From Pseudoselenomonas ruminantium (GTDB taxonomy: Bacteria; Bacillota; Negativicutes; Selenomonadales; Selenomonadaceae), in assembly GCA_015058655.1 (NCBI GenBank), contig SVBX01000005.1, forward strand, positions 62,001 through 126,000: DNA of 64,000 bases, written 5' to 3'. Shown piece by piece: positions 52,625 to 61,115 of this stretch. The notes below the pieces were generated by a model that had not been told where the DNA came from, did not search any database, and worked only from the letters and a program-made list of their open reading frames with translations. Within the stretch, counting starts at the first letter, position 1. Each line of letters begins with the position of its first letter. The translations under genes and the position numbers were made by a program.

Positions 52625-54298
52625 ATGGCAGAAACTACCCTGTCCTCGAACTTTATCCAGAATATCATTGAGGATGACCTTTCTCAGGGAAAATACACCG
52701 AAGGCATACATACTCGTTTTCCACCTGAGCCCAATGGCTACCTGCATATCGGCCATGTGAAATCCATCTGCCTGAACTTCGGGCTGGCAGAGCGGAATCA
52801 GGGACTTTGCAACCTGCGCTTCGATGATACCAACCCCACCAAGGAGGACACGGAGTATGTGGACTCCATTCAGGAGGATATCAAGTGGCTGGGCTTTTCC
52901 TGGGGTGACCGCCGCTTCTACGCTTCCGATTACTTCGAGAAGCTCTATGGCTACGCTGAGGAACTCATCAAGAAGGGCTTGGCCTATGTGGACGATTTGT
53001 CCGCCGAGGAAATCAAGGCCTATCGCGGCACCCTTACGGAGCCAGGCAAGGAGAGCCCCTATAGGAACCGCAGCGTGGAGGAGAACCTTGACCTGTTCCG
53101 CCGCATGAGGGCAGGGGAGTTCGAGGATGGCAGCCATGTGCTGAGGGCCAAGATCGATATGGCCTCTCCGAACCTGGTCATGCGCGACACGGTCATCTAC
53201 CGCATCGCCCATGCCCATCATCACCGCACCGGGGATGCCTGGTGCATCTATCCCATGTATGACTTTGCCCATCCTCTGTCCGATGCTATCGAGAATATTA
53301 CCCACTCTGTCTGCACCCTGGAGTTCGAGGAGCATCGTCCCTTCTATGACTGGTTGTTGGAGTCACTGGGCTTTGAGGTGGGCAAGCGCCCCCGTCAGAT
53401 CGAGTTTGCCCGCCTGAATCTCACCAACACCGTCACCAGCAAGAGGAAGCTCCGCCAGCTGGTGGAGGAGGGCATTGTGTCCGGCTGGGATGACCCCCGC
53501 ATGCCCACTGTGGCTGGTCTGCGTCGCCGCGGCTATACCCCTGCCGCGCTCAGGAAGTTCTGCGAGGAAATCGGCGTGGCCAAGGCTAACAGCCTGGTGG
53601 ATGCTGCCATGCTGGAGCACTGCGTGCGCGATGATTTGAACGAGCATGCTGACAGGGTCATGGCAGTGCTGCGTCCTCTGAAGGTCACAATTACCAACTA
53701 TCCTGAGGATAAGGAAGAATGGCTGCTGGCCGACAACAACCCCCTGCGGGGCGGCAGCCGCTTCGTGCCTTTCTCCCGTGAGCTTTACATCGAGCAGGAG
53801 GACTTCATGGAGGAAGCCCCCAAGAAGTTCTTCCGTCTGAAGCCCGGTGGGGAAGTGCGCCTGAAGCACGCTTATATCATCAAGTGCGAGGAAGTGGTGA
53901 AGGATGAGTCCGGCAAGGTAGTGGAACTTCGCTGCACTGCGGACCTGGATTCCAAGACCGGCGGGCCCACGGCCAATCGCAAGATCAAAGGCACCATTCA
54001 CTGGTTGGCAGCCAAGACTGCCCTGCCCGCTGAGGTGCGTCTCTATGACTATCTCATTGAAACGGACGAGGATGGCAACATCCCTGATAACTTCATCGAG
54101 TCTCTGAACAAGAATTCCCTGGAGGTTATCGAAAATGCCTGGATCGAGCCCAGCGTGAAGCTGACGGCAGCCGGTACCCACTATCAGTTCCTGCGTGACG
54201 GTTATTTCGTAGTAGACCCTGATACCACTCCTGACCATCTGGTGTTCAACAGAGTAGTGGGCCTTCGGGACAGCTGGGCCAAGGCCAAGAACAAGTAA
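52625..54298 (+). CDS. glnS: Glutaminyl-tRNA synthetase
   Basis: 557 residues, class I synthetase. The HIGH motif is [12 protein letters not shown], the KMSKR-type motif is [11 protein letters not shown], and the [11 protein letters not shown] block is the GluRS/GlnRS signature. The C-terminal two beta barrels (from about residue 340) hold [13 protein letters not shown] and [20 protein letters not shown], features of GlnRS and not GluRS. The ATG at 52625 follows AAGGAGAG. Presence of GlnRS indicates direct Gln-tRNA charging. Confidence 0.96.
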   Translation: MAETTLSSNFIQNIIEDDLSQGKYTEGIHTRFPPEPNGYLHIGHVKSICLNFGLAERNQGLCNLRFDDTNPTKEDTEYVDSIQEDIKWLGFSWGDRRFYASDYFEKLYGYAEELIKKGLAYVDDLSAEEIKAYRGTLTEPGKESPYRNRSVEENLDLFRRMRAGEFEDGSHVLRAKIDMASPNLVMRDTVIYRIAHAHHHRTGDAWCIYPMYDFAHPLSDAIENITHSVCTLEFEEHRPFYDWLLESLGFEVGKRPRQIEFARLNLTNTVTSKRKLRQLVEEGIVSGWDDPRMPTVAGLRRRGYTPAALRKFCEEIGVAKANSLVDAAMLEHCVRDDLNEHADRVMAVLRPLKVTITNYPEDKEEWLLADNNPLRGGSRFVPFSRELYIEQEDFMEEAPKKFFRLKPGGEVRLKHAYIIKCEEVVKDESGKVVELRCTADLDSKTGGPTANRKIKGTIHWLAAKTALPAEVRLYDYLIETDEDGNIPDNFIESLNKNSLEVIENAWIEPSVKLTAAGTHYQFLRDGYFVVDPDTTPDHLVFNRVVGLRDSWAKAKNK

Positions 54299-54310
54299 GA
54301 AGGTGAAACT

Positions 54311-54652
54311 ATGTCCAAGATGACCAAGAAGCCGCCCAAGGCAAAGATTCCTCGGGATCTTTCCGACAAGGACATGCTGAAGAACTTTGTGGAGGAAGAA
54401 ACCATAGAGACAAAGTTCGTCAAGGCTGAGGCGGCACAGGTGAAGAAAAAGAAGGAAGAAGCAGAAGCTGCCCCGCTGGTGAACCTCAGCAGGATGGGCT
54501 TCACGCCTGCTCTCACTGATGAACTGGGCAAGGCCCTTACCCAGCTGAAGATGGAGCTGGCCTTGCAGGGCATCACCAGTTATGGCTTCAGAGTGAAAAA
54601 AGAGGGACAAAAGATTGTTCTGGAGCCAAAAATCAACTTAGGCAATGCATGA
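54311..54652 (+). CDS. Small charged protein of unknown function
   Basis: 113 residues, starting 12 bases after glnS with AAGAAGGTG. Residues 1-60 are rich in Lys, Glu and Ala and probably disordered or coiled (VKKKKEEAEAA). Residues 60-113 (LVNLSRMGFTPALTDELGKA, SYGFRVKKEGQKIVLEPKIN) could be a small folded domain. I do not recognise it. Position suggests co-transcription with glnS. Confidence 0.6.
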   Translation: MSKMTKKPPKAKIPRDLSDKDMLKNFVEEETIETKFVKAEAAQVKKKKEEAEAAPLVNLSRMGFTPALTDELGKALTQLKMELALQGITSYGFRVKKEGQKIVLEPKINLGNA

Positions 54653-54656
54653 AAAA

Positions 54657-54791
54657 GCCTTCCCCTTGAGGGGAAGGTGCCCCGTAGGGGCGGATGAGGT
54701 GGAGCTGCTGTTTATTAGTTTACGCATATAATTTCCGGTGCACCTCATTCGTCATCCCTTCGGGATGCCACCTTCCCCTCAAGGGGAAGGC
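54657..54791. repeat. 135-bp palindromic element with 23-bp inverted ends
   Basis: The ends GCCTTCCCCTTGAGGGGAAG-GTG and their exact complement border an interior that also pairs (GGATGAGGTG with CACCTCATTCG). Each end is itself a palindrome. It separates the small charged protein gene from the transporter gene, and the right end lies about 20 bases before the latter's start, so it may also shape mRNA ends. The arm core also occurs alone at 3912-3936. Confidence 0.8.
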
Positions 54792-54810
54792 ATAAAGGAA
54801 AGGGGATTAC

Positions 54811-56094
54811 ATGGAAACGCAGACTATGATAGCTGTCACGATTTTCGTGATAGCTTATGCACTTATTATTTCTGAGAAGGTGCACCGCACTATTGTGGGT
54901 ATCTTCGGCGCCATGCTGATGATTATCCTGGGCATCCTTGACCAGGAGACAGCCATTCATCATATTGACTTCAATACACTGGGGCTGCTTATCGGCATGA
55001 TGACCATCGTCAATGTCACCAGCGAGACAGGGCTGTTCAACTTCCTGGCTATCTGGGCAGCCAAGAAGGTCAAGGCAGAGCCTGTGGCCCTGCTGGTGGC
55101 CTTGTCTGTCATTACGGCGGCATGCTCGGCTTTGCTGGATAATGTCACCACGGTGCTGCTGACGGTGCCCATTACCTTCAGCATCACTTCCCAGCTGAAG
55201 GTGGATGTGAAGCCTTATCTCTTTGCCCAGATACTGTCTTCCAATATCGGCGGTACTGCCACCCTGATAGGTGACCCGCCCAATATCATGATCGGCAGTG
55301 CTGTGGGCCTGTCCTTCATGGATTTCATCCGGAACATGACGGGAGTATCCATCGTCATTTTCATCGTGGTGGAGGCCCTGCTGGTGCTCCTTTACCGCAA
55401 GCAGCTGCATACGGAGCCTGAGCTTCAGGCCAAGGTCATGAGCCTCAACGCCAGCAGCCAGATTGCCAAGCCGGCTCTGCTGAAGAAGTGTCTGCTGGCC
55501 ATCGGCCTGACCCTCACCATGTTCGTGCTCCACAGCACCCTGCATCTGGAAACGGCCACGGCAGCCCTCTTTGGGGCAGGCTTCCTGCTGCTCATCTCCT
55601 ATCCTCAGAATGAGGGCATGATTGCCAAGGTCCTCTCCAAGGTGGAGTGGCTGGCCATCTTCTTCTTCGCCGGCCTCTTTGTGCTGGTAGGCGCTTTGGT
55701 AGAGACCGGTGTCATCAAGATGCTGGCTGCCGAGGCCATCAAAGTTACCCAGGGCAGCGTGGAAGGCACCGCCATCTTGATTCTCTGGATGAGCGCCTTT
55801 GCCTCCGCTTTCATCGACAACATTCCCTTCGTGGCTACCTTGATTCCTTTGATCCAGGATATGGGAGCCATGGGGCTTTCCAATCTGGAGCCTATGTGGT
55901 GGAGCCTGGCTCTGGGCGCCTGCCTGGGAGGCAATGGCACCCTCATCGGCGCCAGCGCCAATGTGGTGGTAGCCTCCCTGGCTGCCCAGCATGGCAAGCA
56001 GATTTCCTTCCTGGGCTTCATGAAGGTGGCTTTGCCAGTGATGCTTCTGACCATCGCCATGGCCAATGTGTATATCTGGTTCTGGCATCTCTAA
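54811..56094 (+). CDS. ArsB/NhaD-superfamily ion transporter
   Basis: 427 residues, ten to twelve membrane segments. Two inverted half motifs are visible: CSALLDNVTTVLLTVPITFS with NIGGTATLIGDPPNIMIGS, and ASAFIDNIPFVATLIPLIQD with LGGNGTLIGASANVVVASLA. This doubled D-N-x-x-x and G-x-P/A-N pattern marks the ion transporter superfamily that includes NhaD, ArsB and the P protein. The substrate (sodium, arsenite or an organic anion) cannot be told from sequence; no arsenic genes are near. AAAGGGG precedes the ATG. Confidence 0.85.
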   Translation: METQTMIAVTIFVIAYALIISEKVHRTIVGIFGAMLMIILGILDQETAIHHIDFNTLGLLIGMMTIVNVTSETGLFNFLAIWAAKKVKAEPVALLVALSVITAACSALLDNVTTVLLTVPITFSITSQLKVDVKPYLFAQILSSNIGGTATLIGDPPNIMIGSAVGLSFMDFIRNMTGVSIVIFIVVEALLVLLYRKQLHTEPELQAKVMSLNASSQIAKPALLKKCLLAIGLTLTMFVLHSTLHLETATAALFGAGFLLLISYPQNEGMIAKVLSKVEWLAIFFFAGLFVLVGALVETGVIKMLAAEAIKVTQGSVEGTAILILWMSAFASAFIDNIPFVATLIPLIQDMGAMGLSNLEPMWWSLALGACLGGNGTLIGASANVVVASLAAQHGKQISFLGFMKVALPVMLLTIAMANVYIWFWHL

Positions 56095-56108
56095 GAGAGT
56101 TTGCCAAC

Positions 56109-56143
56109 AAAAATTGCCTTGCCGGCACGGCAAGGCAATTTTT
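56109..56143. terminator. Bidirectional terminator between transporter and AraC genes
   Basis: AAAAATTGCCTTGCCG and its exact complement around GCA. The A- and T-rich ends serve both convergent genes. Confidence 0.92.
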
Positions 56144-57012
56144 CATTTCAACTGGCTGTTCCTGTACTCTCTTGGCGTGCAGCCGAACATGGATTTGAAG
56201 GCTCGTGAGAAGGTGGAGTAATCCATGAAGCCCACATCTGCTGCAATCTGGGTGATGGGCATATCGGTCTTGAGGAGATCCCTGGCCATCAGCAGGCGCT
56301 TGCTGCGTATATACTGGTGCAGGCCGTAGCCTGTGTCTGCCTTGAATTTCCGCATGAGGTAGAATTTGCTCATATATGCTTTGGAGGCCAGGAATTCAAC
56401 GCTGAGGTCATCAGCCAGGTGCCCTCCGATGTAGGAGAGCACTTCCTGTATCTTGGGGTCATAGGAAGCATTTTCAAGAGCGCTCAGCTCGTGTTCTATC
56501 AGGGAGCGGTTCACCAGGATCATGAACTCTATGAAGAGTATCTCCGTATAGAGTTCATTGCCAAAGCCTTCCCCGCGAGCTGTCTTCTCCAGCTTATCCA
56601 TATGGAACAAGAGGTCGTGGCTGGTGCCTGGCGGCTGGTGCATGACGCTGGCGGTTTCCCTGGCTTTTTGGAAGCACTCGGACAGATTCACCCCGCGTCC
56701 CCCCTCATCACGCCATCTGTCCAGAAAATCAGGGGCAATATAGATGACGATGCGTTCATAGGGCAAGGGGCCGCGTTCATCTTCCCACTCGATGATGGGG
56801 CGGTGGATCTCTCCTGCTGACACGAAGACCAGATCACCGGGCTGCAGAGGGTAGGTCTTTCCTTCGATGACATAGTCTACTTTGCCATCCAGGAATAGGA
56901 TTATCTTGTGGAAATCATGGTAGTGGAAGGGAACTTCCTTCATGGTGGCATCCTTCAGCCGGAAAACCCGGAAATCGCTGATCAGATAGCCTTTTTTTTG
57001 ATAGCTGGGCAT
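56143..57012 (-). CDS. AraC-family transcriptional regulator with cupin sensor
   Basis: 289 residues. Residues 15-100 form a cupin (PFHYHDFHKIILFLDGKVDY, LQPGDLVFVSAGEIHRP) that would bind a small ligand. The last 100 residues hold two helix-turn-helix units (LASKAYMSKFYLMRKFKADT, ITQIAADVGFMDYSTFSRAF). Targets are unknown; the gene stands alone. Codons 5-7 contain a run of eight A on the coding strand (56992-56999), which could slip. Confidence 0.88.
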   Translation of the reverse strand: MPSYQKKGYLISDFRVFRLKDATMKEVPFHYHDFHKIILFLDGKVDYVIEGKTYPLQPGDLVFVSAGEIHRPIIEWEDERGPLPYERIVIYIAPDFLDRWRDEGGRGVNLSECFQKARETASVMHQPPGTSHDLLFHMDKLEKTARGEGFGNELYTEILFIEFMILVNRSLIEHELSALENASYDPKIQEVLSYIGGHLADDLSVEFLASKAYMSKFYLMRKFKADTGYGLHQYIRSKRLLMARDLLKTDMPITQIAADVGFMDYSTFSRAFKSMFGCTPREYRNSQLK

Positions 57013-57184
57013 AGCACTATCCTTTCGGTGCAGGTTTACTCTGCTTCTAGTTTAGTACATTTTTTGCAAGATGAAAAGCATATTTTGTGATTTTCATAGA
57101 ATAAAATGACTGATAAAATAAAACCATCGTGAGGGATAAGAAAGCACGATCTTGGAAGGCGATTTATAGATAACAGAAAGGCCG

Positions 57185-57523
57185 GTGAAGGACATGTTGC
57201 TCGTGAGAAGCTTCTTGGCGGAGGGTAAGGAATATATGGTTCTGGATGGGAGGCAGGGCTTCATGCCCGGGCCGGCAGCGGTGCAGCTGATGATGGACAG
57301 GATGCTTGGCATTGGCGGTGACAGGTTGCTGGTCATTGCTGGCAGCGCAGAGCATTCCCGCCTGCTGGTTTACCTCGCTGACGGCACAGCAGTGCAGGCT
57401 GGGGCCAGGGAACAGGCGATGTTGCGTCGCAAGGCTGATTTTGAGTTCCGCGTGACGGACTCTTTCGTCTCCCGGCTGCGTGAGGCAGACGAGGCTGATG
57501 GCAGCATGGAGCGTGCCTGCTGA
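57185..57523 (+). CDS. Short protein resembling the N-terminal lobe of diaminopimelate epimerase
   Basis: 112 residues from GTG at 57185 (ATG at 57194 is possible). LAEGKEYMVLDGRQGFMPGP, MDRMLGIGGDRLLVI and SRLLVYLADGTAV follow the order of the DapF N-terminal lobe (GNDFVVID, R-GIGADG, RIFNADGSEA). The active-site stretch that should follow (MCGNG with the catalytic Cys) is replaced by AGAREQ. It therefore cannot be an epimerase. It has its own terminator and a plausible ribosome site, so it may be a real small protein of new function, or a remnant. Confidence 0.6.
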   Translation: MKDMLLVRSFLAEGKEYMVLDGRQGFMPGPAAVQLMMDRMLGIGGDRLLVIAGSAEHSRLLVYLADGTAVQAGAREQAMLRRKADFEFRVTDSFVSRLREADEADGSMERAC

Positions 57524-57539
57524 AAAATGTGAAGAGCGA

Positions 57540-57579
57540 AGGGATTCCGGCCGCCTGCGGTGGTCAGGAATCCCTTTTT
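57540..57579 (+). terminator. Intrinsic terminator before galU
   Basis: AGGGATTCC pairs with GGAATCCCT around GGCCGCCTGCGGTGGTCA (which pairs internally) and is followed by TTTTG. Confidence 0.88.
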
Positions 57580-57641
57580 GGTGTAAAATAATAAGGGCTA
57601 TGCAATGTAAAAATATTAATTCTAGATGGGTAGGGATTTTT

Positions 57642-58517
57642 ATGCAGAAAATAAGAAAAGCTGTCATTCCGGCAGCAGGCTATGGCACGCGCTTTTTGCC
57701 TGCGACCAAGGCTACGCCGAAGGAAATGCTTCCTATCGTCGATAAGCCGACTATTCAATATATAGTGGAGGAGGCAGTGGCCAGCGGCATAGAGGACATC
57801 CTCATCATCAGCGGCCATGGCAAGCGCTCCATAGAGGATCATTTCGATTCTGCTCCGACGCTGGAGGCGGAGCTGGAGCGCAAGGGCAAGACGGATTTGC
57901 TGAAACTGGTGCGGGAGACGGCGGATATCAATATCCATTATATTCGCCAGCGCCATATGAATGGCCTGGGGGATGCCATTCTCTGCGCCAAGGCCTTTGT
58001 CAGCGGGGAGCCATTCGCAGTGCTTTTGGGCGATGATGTGGTCTATAATCCGGAGAAGCCGGCCCTGAAGCAGCTGATCGAGGTCTATCAGAAAACCGGC
58101 GGCTCCGTGCTGGGTTGCCAGAATGTGCCGGAGGAAAAGGTGTCCTCTTATGGCATCATTGATGGCGAGCAGGGCAACAATCCCAGGCTCATGAAGGTCA
58201 TTGATATGGTGGAAAAGCCGGAAGTGGGCAAGGCTCCAAGCCGCATGGCTGTGCTGGGACGCTATATCATCAAGCCTTCCATCTTTGATATCCTTTCTGA
58301 AACTCAGCCCGGCAAGGGCGGGGAGATCCAGCTCACTGATGCCTTGAATGTACTGGCAAAAGAGGATTTTGTCTATGCTTACGATTTCGAGGGCCAGCGC
58401 TATGACCTGGGTGATAAGCTGGGATTCTTGAAGGCAACCGTTGAATTTGCTCTGCGCCGTGAGGATTTGGGGGCAGAGTTCAAGGCGTATTTGAAGGAAT
58501 TGGGGCAGACGCTTTAA
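57642..58517 (+). CDS. galU: UTP-glucose-1-phosphate uridylyltransferase
   Basis: Makes UDP-glucose for envelope polysaccharides. 291 residues. PAAGYGTRFLPATKATPKEM is the nucleotide-binding signature, LLGDDVVYN binds the metal, and GLGDAILCAKAFV and DMVEKPEVGKAPS are conserved. The ATG at 57642 is preferred over the long upstream frame that runs through a terminator. Its TAA overlaps the ATG of the first DUF445 gene (TAATG), so the three genes are one operon. Confidence 0.96.
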   Translation: MQKIRKAVIPAAGYGTRFLPATKATPKEMLPIVDKPTIQYIVEEAVASGIEDILIISGHGKRSIEDHFDSAPTLEAELERKGKTDLLKLVRETADINIHYIRQRHMNGLGDAILCAKAFVSGEPFAVLLGDDVVYNPEKPALKQLIEVYQKTGGSVLGCQNVPEEKVSSYGIIDGEQGNNPRLMKVIDMVEKPEVGKAPSRMAVLGRYIIKPSIFDILSETQPGKGGEIQLTDALNVLAKEDFVYAYDFEGQRYDLGDKLGFLKATVEFALRREDLGAEFKAYLKELGQTL

Positions 58518-59752
58518 TGCAGAAGAAAAATAAGGCCAATCTGGCATTGGGGCTCAGCGCAGCAGGATTTTTGGGCACTTTGGGCCTGCAGGGAAGCTTT
58601 GGGGCAGGGCTGCTGCACCACGGCTTCCTGGCGGCTACCATCGGCGGCCTGGCGGACTGGTTTGCCGTGACAGCCATCTTTCGCCGTCCTTTGGGCATTG
58701 CCTATCGCACGGACATCTTGCGGCGCAACCGACCCCGCATCATGGATTCTATCGTGCGGTTCGCCAGCGAGGATCTCTTGAGCACCGAGAATATCATGAA
58801 GGTGCTCAGACAGCAGGATACGGCCGGTCTCATGGTGGATTACCTTGAGCATCGGGGAGGCCGCCAGCGCTTGCAGGAGGTGGCATGCCAGGTGCTGTTG
58901 CGCGGCATCAATGACCTCGATACCGCCAGGGTGGCAAAGGAACTCGCTCCCTCTATCCGGGACGGGCTGAAGTCCCTGGCTCTGGAAAATGTGCTGATGG
59001 ATTTGGTGCGGATGCTGGCAGAGGAAAAGAATTCCCGCAGCATCATCCACAGCCTGCTGACCATAGGACAGGAGGTGCTTTCCTCACCTGTGTTCCAGCA
59101 GGTATTGCTGTCCCACATCAGCCTCCTGCGCAAGGAATATGAGGGCTATTCGGCAGGCAGGGCCTTTGTGCTGGAGCTCATGGATCTCAGCGATGAGAAG
59201 ATACTTGCCATCCTCAATGAGAAATTGCAGAAGCAGCTGCAGGAACTCCTGCAGGGGCAGACGCAGAGCTATGCGGCCCTGAAAGCAGGCTTCGAAACCA
59301 TGCTGCTGAATTTCAGCAGGGACGAAACCCTGCATGACCTGCTGAAGGAATGGAAGGACAGCCTGGTAGGGAAACTGGAACTGGAACCGCTGCTGGAACG
59401 CTGGCTGGAAGCTAATGTGAAGGGGGAAGAGCCTTTCTGGCTGTCAGGTTTCCGCTCTTTCGTGGACGGCAATGTGGACAGTTTCGTGCATTCGGAAAAG
59501 CTGCAGCAGGAGTTTGACAGGAAGCTGAAGAATTTCCTGGAGGCGGAGCTGGCGAAGCATCACAATCTCATCCCCGGCATTATCCGGGAACGCCTGGCAG
59601 AATTCAGTGACGATGAACTGGTGGAGTTCGTGGAATCAAGGGTGCAGGATGACCTGCAGATGATACGCATCAATGGAGCCATCGTGGGCTCTTTGGTGGG
59701 GATGGGGCTCTATATCCTGGTGACCCTGGCGGAAAGGATGTGGGGACTGTGA
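58517..59752 (+). CDS. DUF445 family membrane-anchored protein (first copy)
   Basis: 411 residues. A hydrophobic segment near the N-terminus is followed by GGLADWFAVTAIFRRPLGIA, the DUF445 hallmark. A long, mostly helical region follows, and the chain ends with a membrane segment (INGAIVGSLVGMGLYILVTL). The family, including B. subtilis YheB-like proteins, is thought to be membrane associated but has no firm function. It is coupled to galU by start-stop overlap and to a second DUF445 gene. Confidence 0.85.
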   Translation: MQKKNKANLALGLSAAGFLGTLGLQGSFGAGLLHHGFLAATIGGLADWFAVTAIFRRPLGIAYRTDILRRNRPRIMDSIVRFASEDLLSTENIMKVLRQQDTAGLMVDYLEHRGGRQRLQEVACQVLLRGINDLDTARVAKELAPSIRDGLKSLALENVLMDLVRMLAEEKNSRSIIHSLLTIGQEVLSSPVFQQVLLSHISLLRKEYEGYSAGRAFVLELMDLSDEKILAILNEKLQKQLQELLQGQTQSYAALKAGFETMLLNFSRDETLHDLLKEWKDSLVGKLELEPLLERWLEANVKGEEPFWLSGFRSFVDGNVDSFVHSEKLQQEFDRKLKNFLEAELAKHHNLIPGIIRERLAEFSDDELVEFVESRVQDDLQMIRINGAIVGSLVGMGLYILVTLAERMWGL

Positions 59753-61059
59753 TTTGGAGCAATTGGAACAAGGCTGACAAGACGCTGCTTTTGGTGCTGG
59801 TGGTTTTCCTTTTCTGCCTGTGCCTGCATCTTTCCTATCCTGCCAGCCTCTTGGCGGACGGCATGCTGTTCTGCGCGGAAGCGGCTCTGGTGGGGGGACT
59901 GGCAGACTGGTTCGCAGTCACGGCACTCTTCGAGAAGCCCCTTGGTTTTCCTTACCACACAGCAATCCTGCCCCGGCGCAGGGATTCCTTCATCAAGTCT
60001 TCCGTGATCCTGGTGCAGAAGGAGTTCTTTTCCAAGCGGAAGATTTTCCGCCATCTGGAAAGGCTTCATCTCATGCCCATGCTGCTTGCGTGGCTGGATC
60101 ATCCGGAGACCAAGGCACGCATGACAGACAGGCTGCTCGTCTACGCAAGGAATATCCTTATCCGGGAGGGGAGCGGCGAGCAGGCGGCGGTGATTGCTGA
60201 ACGGTTCAAGGATACTTTGGCCAGGGTGGAGCCGGAAGACTTCTTCGGCGAGTTCGGTCGCTGGCTTTCCCGCAGCGGCAGGGATCACGAGATACTGTCC
60301 AGGCTCGCAGCCTACGGCTGCTTGCAGGTAGGGAAGCCAGAGACGAAGAAAGCCATTGAAAGATACCTGCAGGATTATGAGAAGGAGCGTACCAAGGGGG
60401 ACTTTTGGAATTTGCTGGCGGCTGGTTTCCTCGAGGCTACTAATCTGGTGGACCTGGAGGAAGCAGCAGAGCTGATGCAGAAGCAGCTGCTGGCAATCCT
60501 TGAGGAGTTGGCAAGGCCGGAAAGCCAGATGCAGGAAGACTTGCTGGAACTTTTCTATGAGAAGTCCATGGTGCTGAACCTGGATCCTGCGTTCCATCAG
60601 CTGCTCCATGATCTGAAGGACAGCCTGCTGAAGGATTTGCCTTTGGAGGAAGCAGTGCAGCGCACCTTTGACCACTTGCGCGCCCACCTTGAGGAAGACC
60701 AGGCCCGCGAGGTAGACCCTTTAGCCGAGCATCTGCCAGTACTGCAGTCACGCCTGGCAGGCCTGATTGGTGAGGAGTATCAGCGCATCCTTGACCTGCT
60801 GAAGGAAGATGAGGAGCTAAGGCGCAGCGTGGGGCATTTCATCTATGATCTCATAGCGCGCTCGGCTCTTCATGCCCAGACTTTGGTGGGAGTGGTAGTG
60901 ACCTCTGTGCTGTCAGGACTGACGGACAAGCAGCTCAACCATCTGGTCTATGACAAGGTGGAACCTGATCTCTTGTGGATTCGCATGAACGGCTCCATTG
61001 TGGGGGCAGGCATCGGTTTTTTGATGTTTGTGGTGATGAAGTTCGTAGAGTTGAATTGA
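59749..61059 (+). CDS. DUF445 family membrane-anchored protein (second copy)
   Basis: 436 residues from GTG at 59749, which overlaps the TGA of the first copy (GTGA); a GTG at 59740 is also in frame. It has the same plan: N-terminal membrane segment, GGLADWFAVTALFEKPLGFP, a helical middle part, and a C-terminal membrane anchor (NGSIVGAGIGFLMFVVM). The two copies are clearly related but far from identical, so the duplication is old and they may form a heteromer. Confidence 0.85.
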   Translation: MIWSNWNKADKTLLLVLVVFLFCLCLHLSYPASLLADGMLFCAEAALVGGLADWFAVTALFEKPLGFPYHTAILPRRRDSFIKSSVILVQKEFFSKRKIFRHLERLHLMPMLLAWLDHPETKARMTDRLLVYARNILIREGSGEQAAVIAERFKDTLARVEPEDFFGEFGRWLSRSGRDHEILSRLAAYGCLQVGKPETKKAIERYLQDYEKERTKGDFWNLLAAGFLEATNLVDLEEAAELMQKQLLAILEELARPESQMQEDLLELFYEKSMVLNLDPAFHQLLHDLKDSLLKDLPLEEAVQRTFDHLRAHLEEDQAREVDPLAEHLPVLQSRLAGLIGEEYQRILDLLKEDEELRRSVGHFIYDLIARSALHAQTLVGVVVTSVLSGLTDKQLNHLVYDKVEPDLLWIRMNGSIVGAGIGFLMFVVMKFVELN

Positions 61060-61070
61060 AGCAATGAAAA

Positions 61071-61107
61071 ATGCGGACCCTTTGGCGGGGCCCGCATCTT
61101 TTTTTGC
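61071..61107 (+). terminator. Intrinsic terminator after the galU-DUF445 operon
   Basis: ATGCGGACCC pairs, with one bulge, to GGGGCCCGCAT and is followed by seven T. It ends just before the stop of the convergent chemoreceptor gene. Confidence 0.88.
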
Positions 61108-61115
61108 AAGTAGTC

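Noticed and set aside
54745..56133. 462-residue minus-strand open frame
   Set aside because: Antisense shadow of the ArsB/NhaD-type transporter and begins in a terminator.
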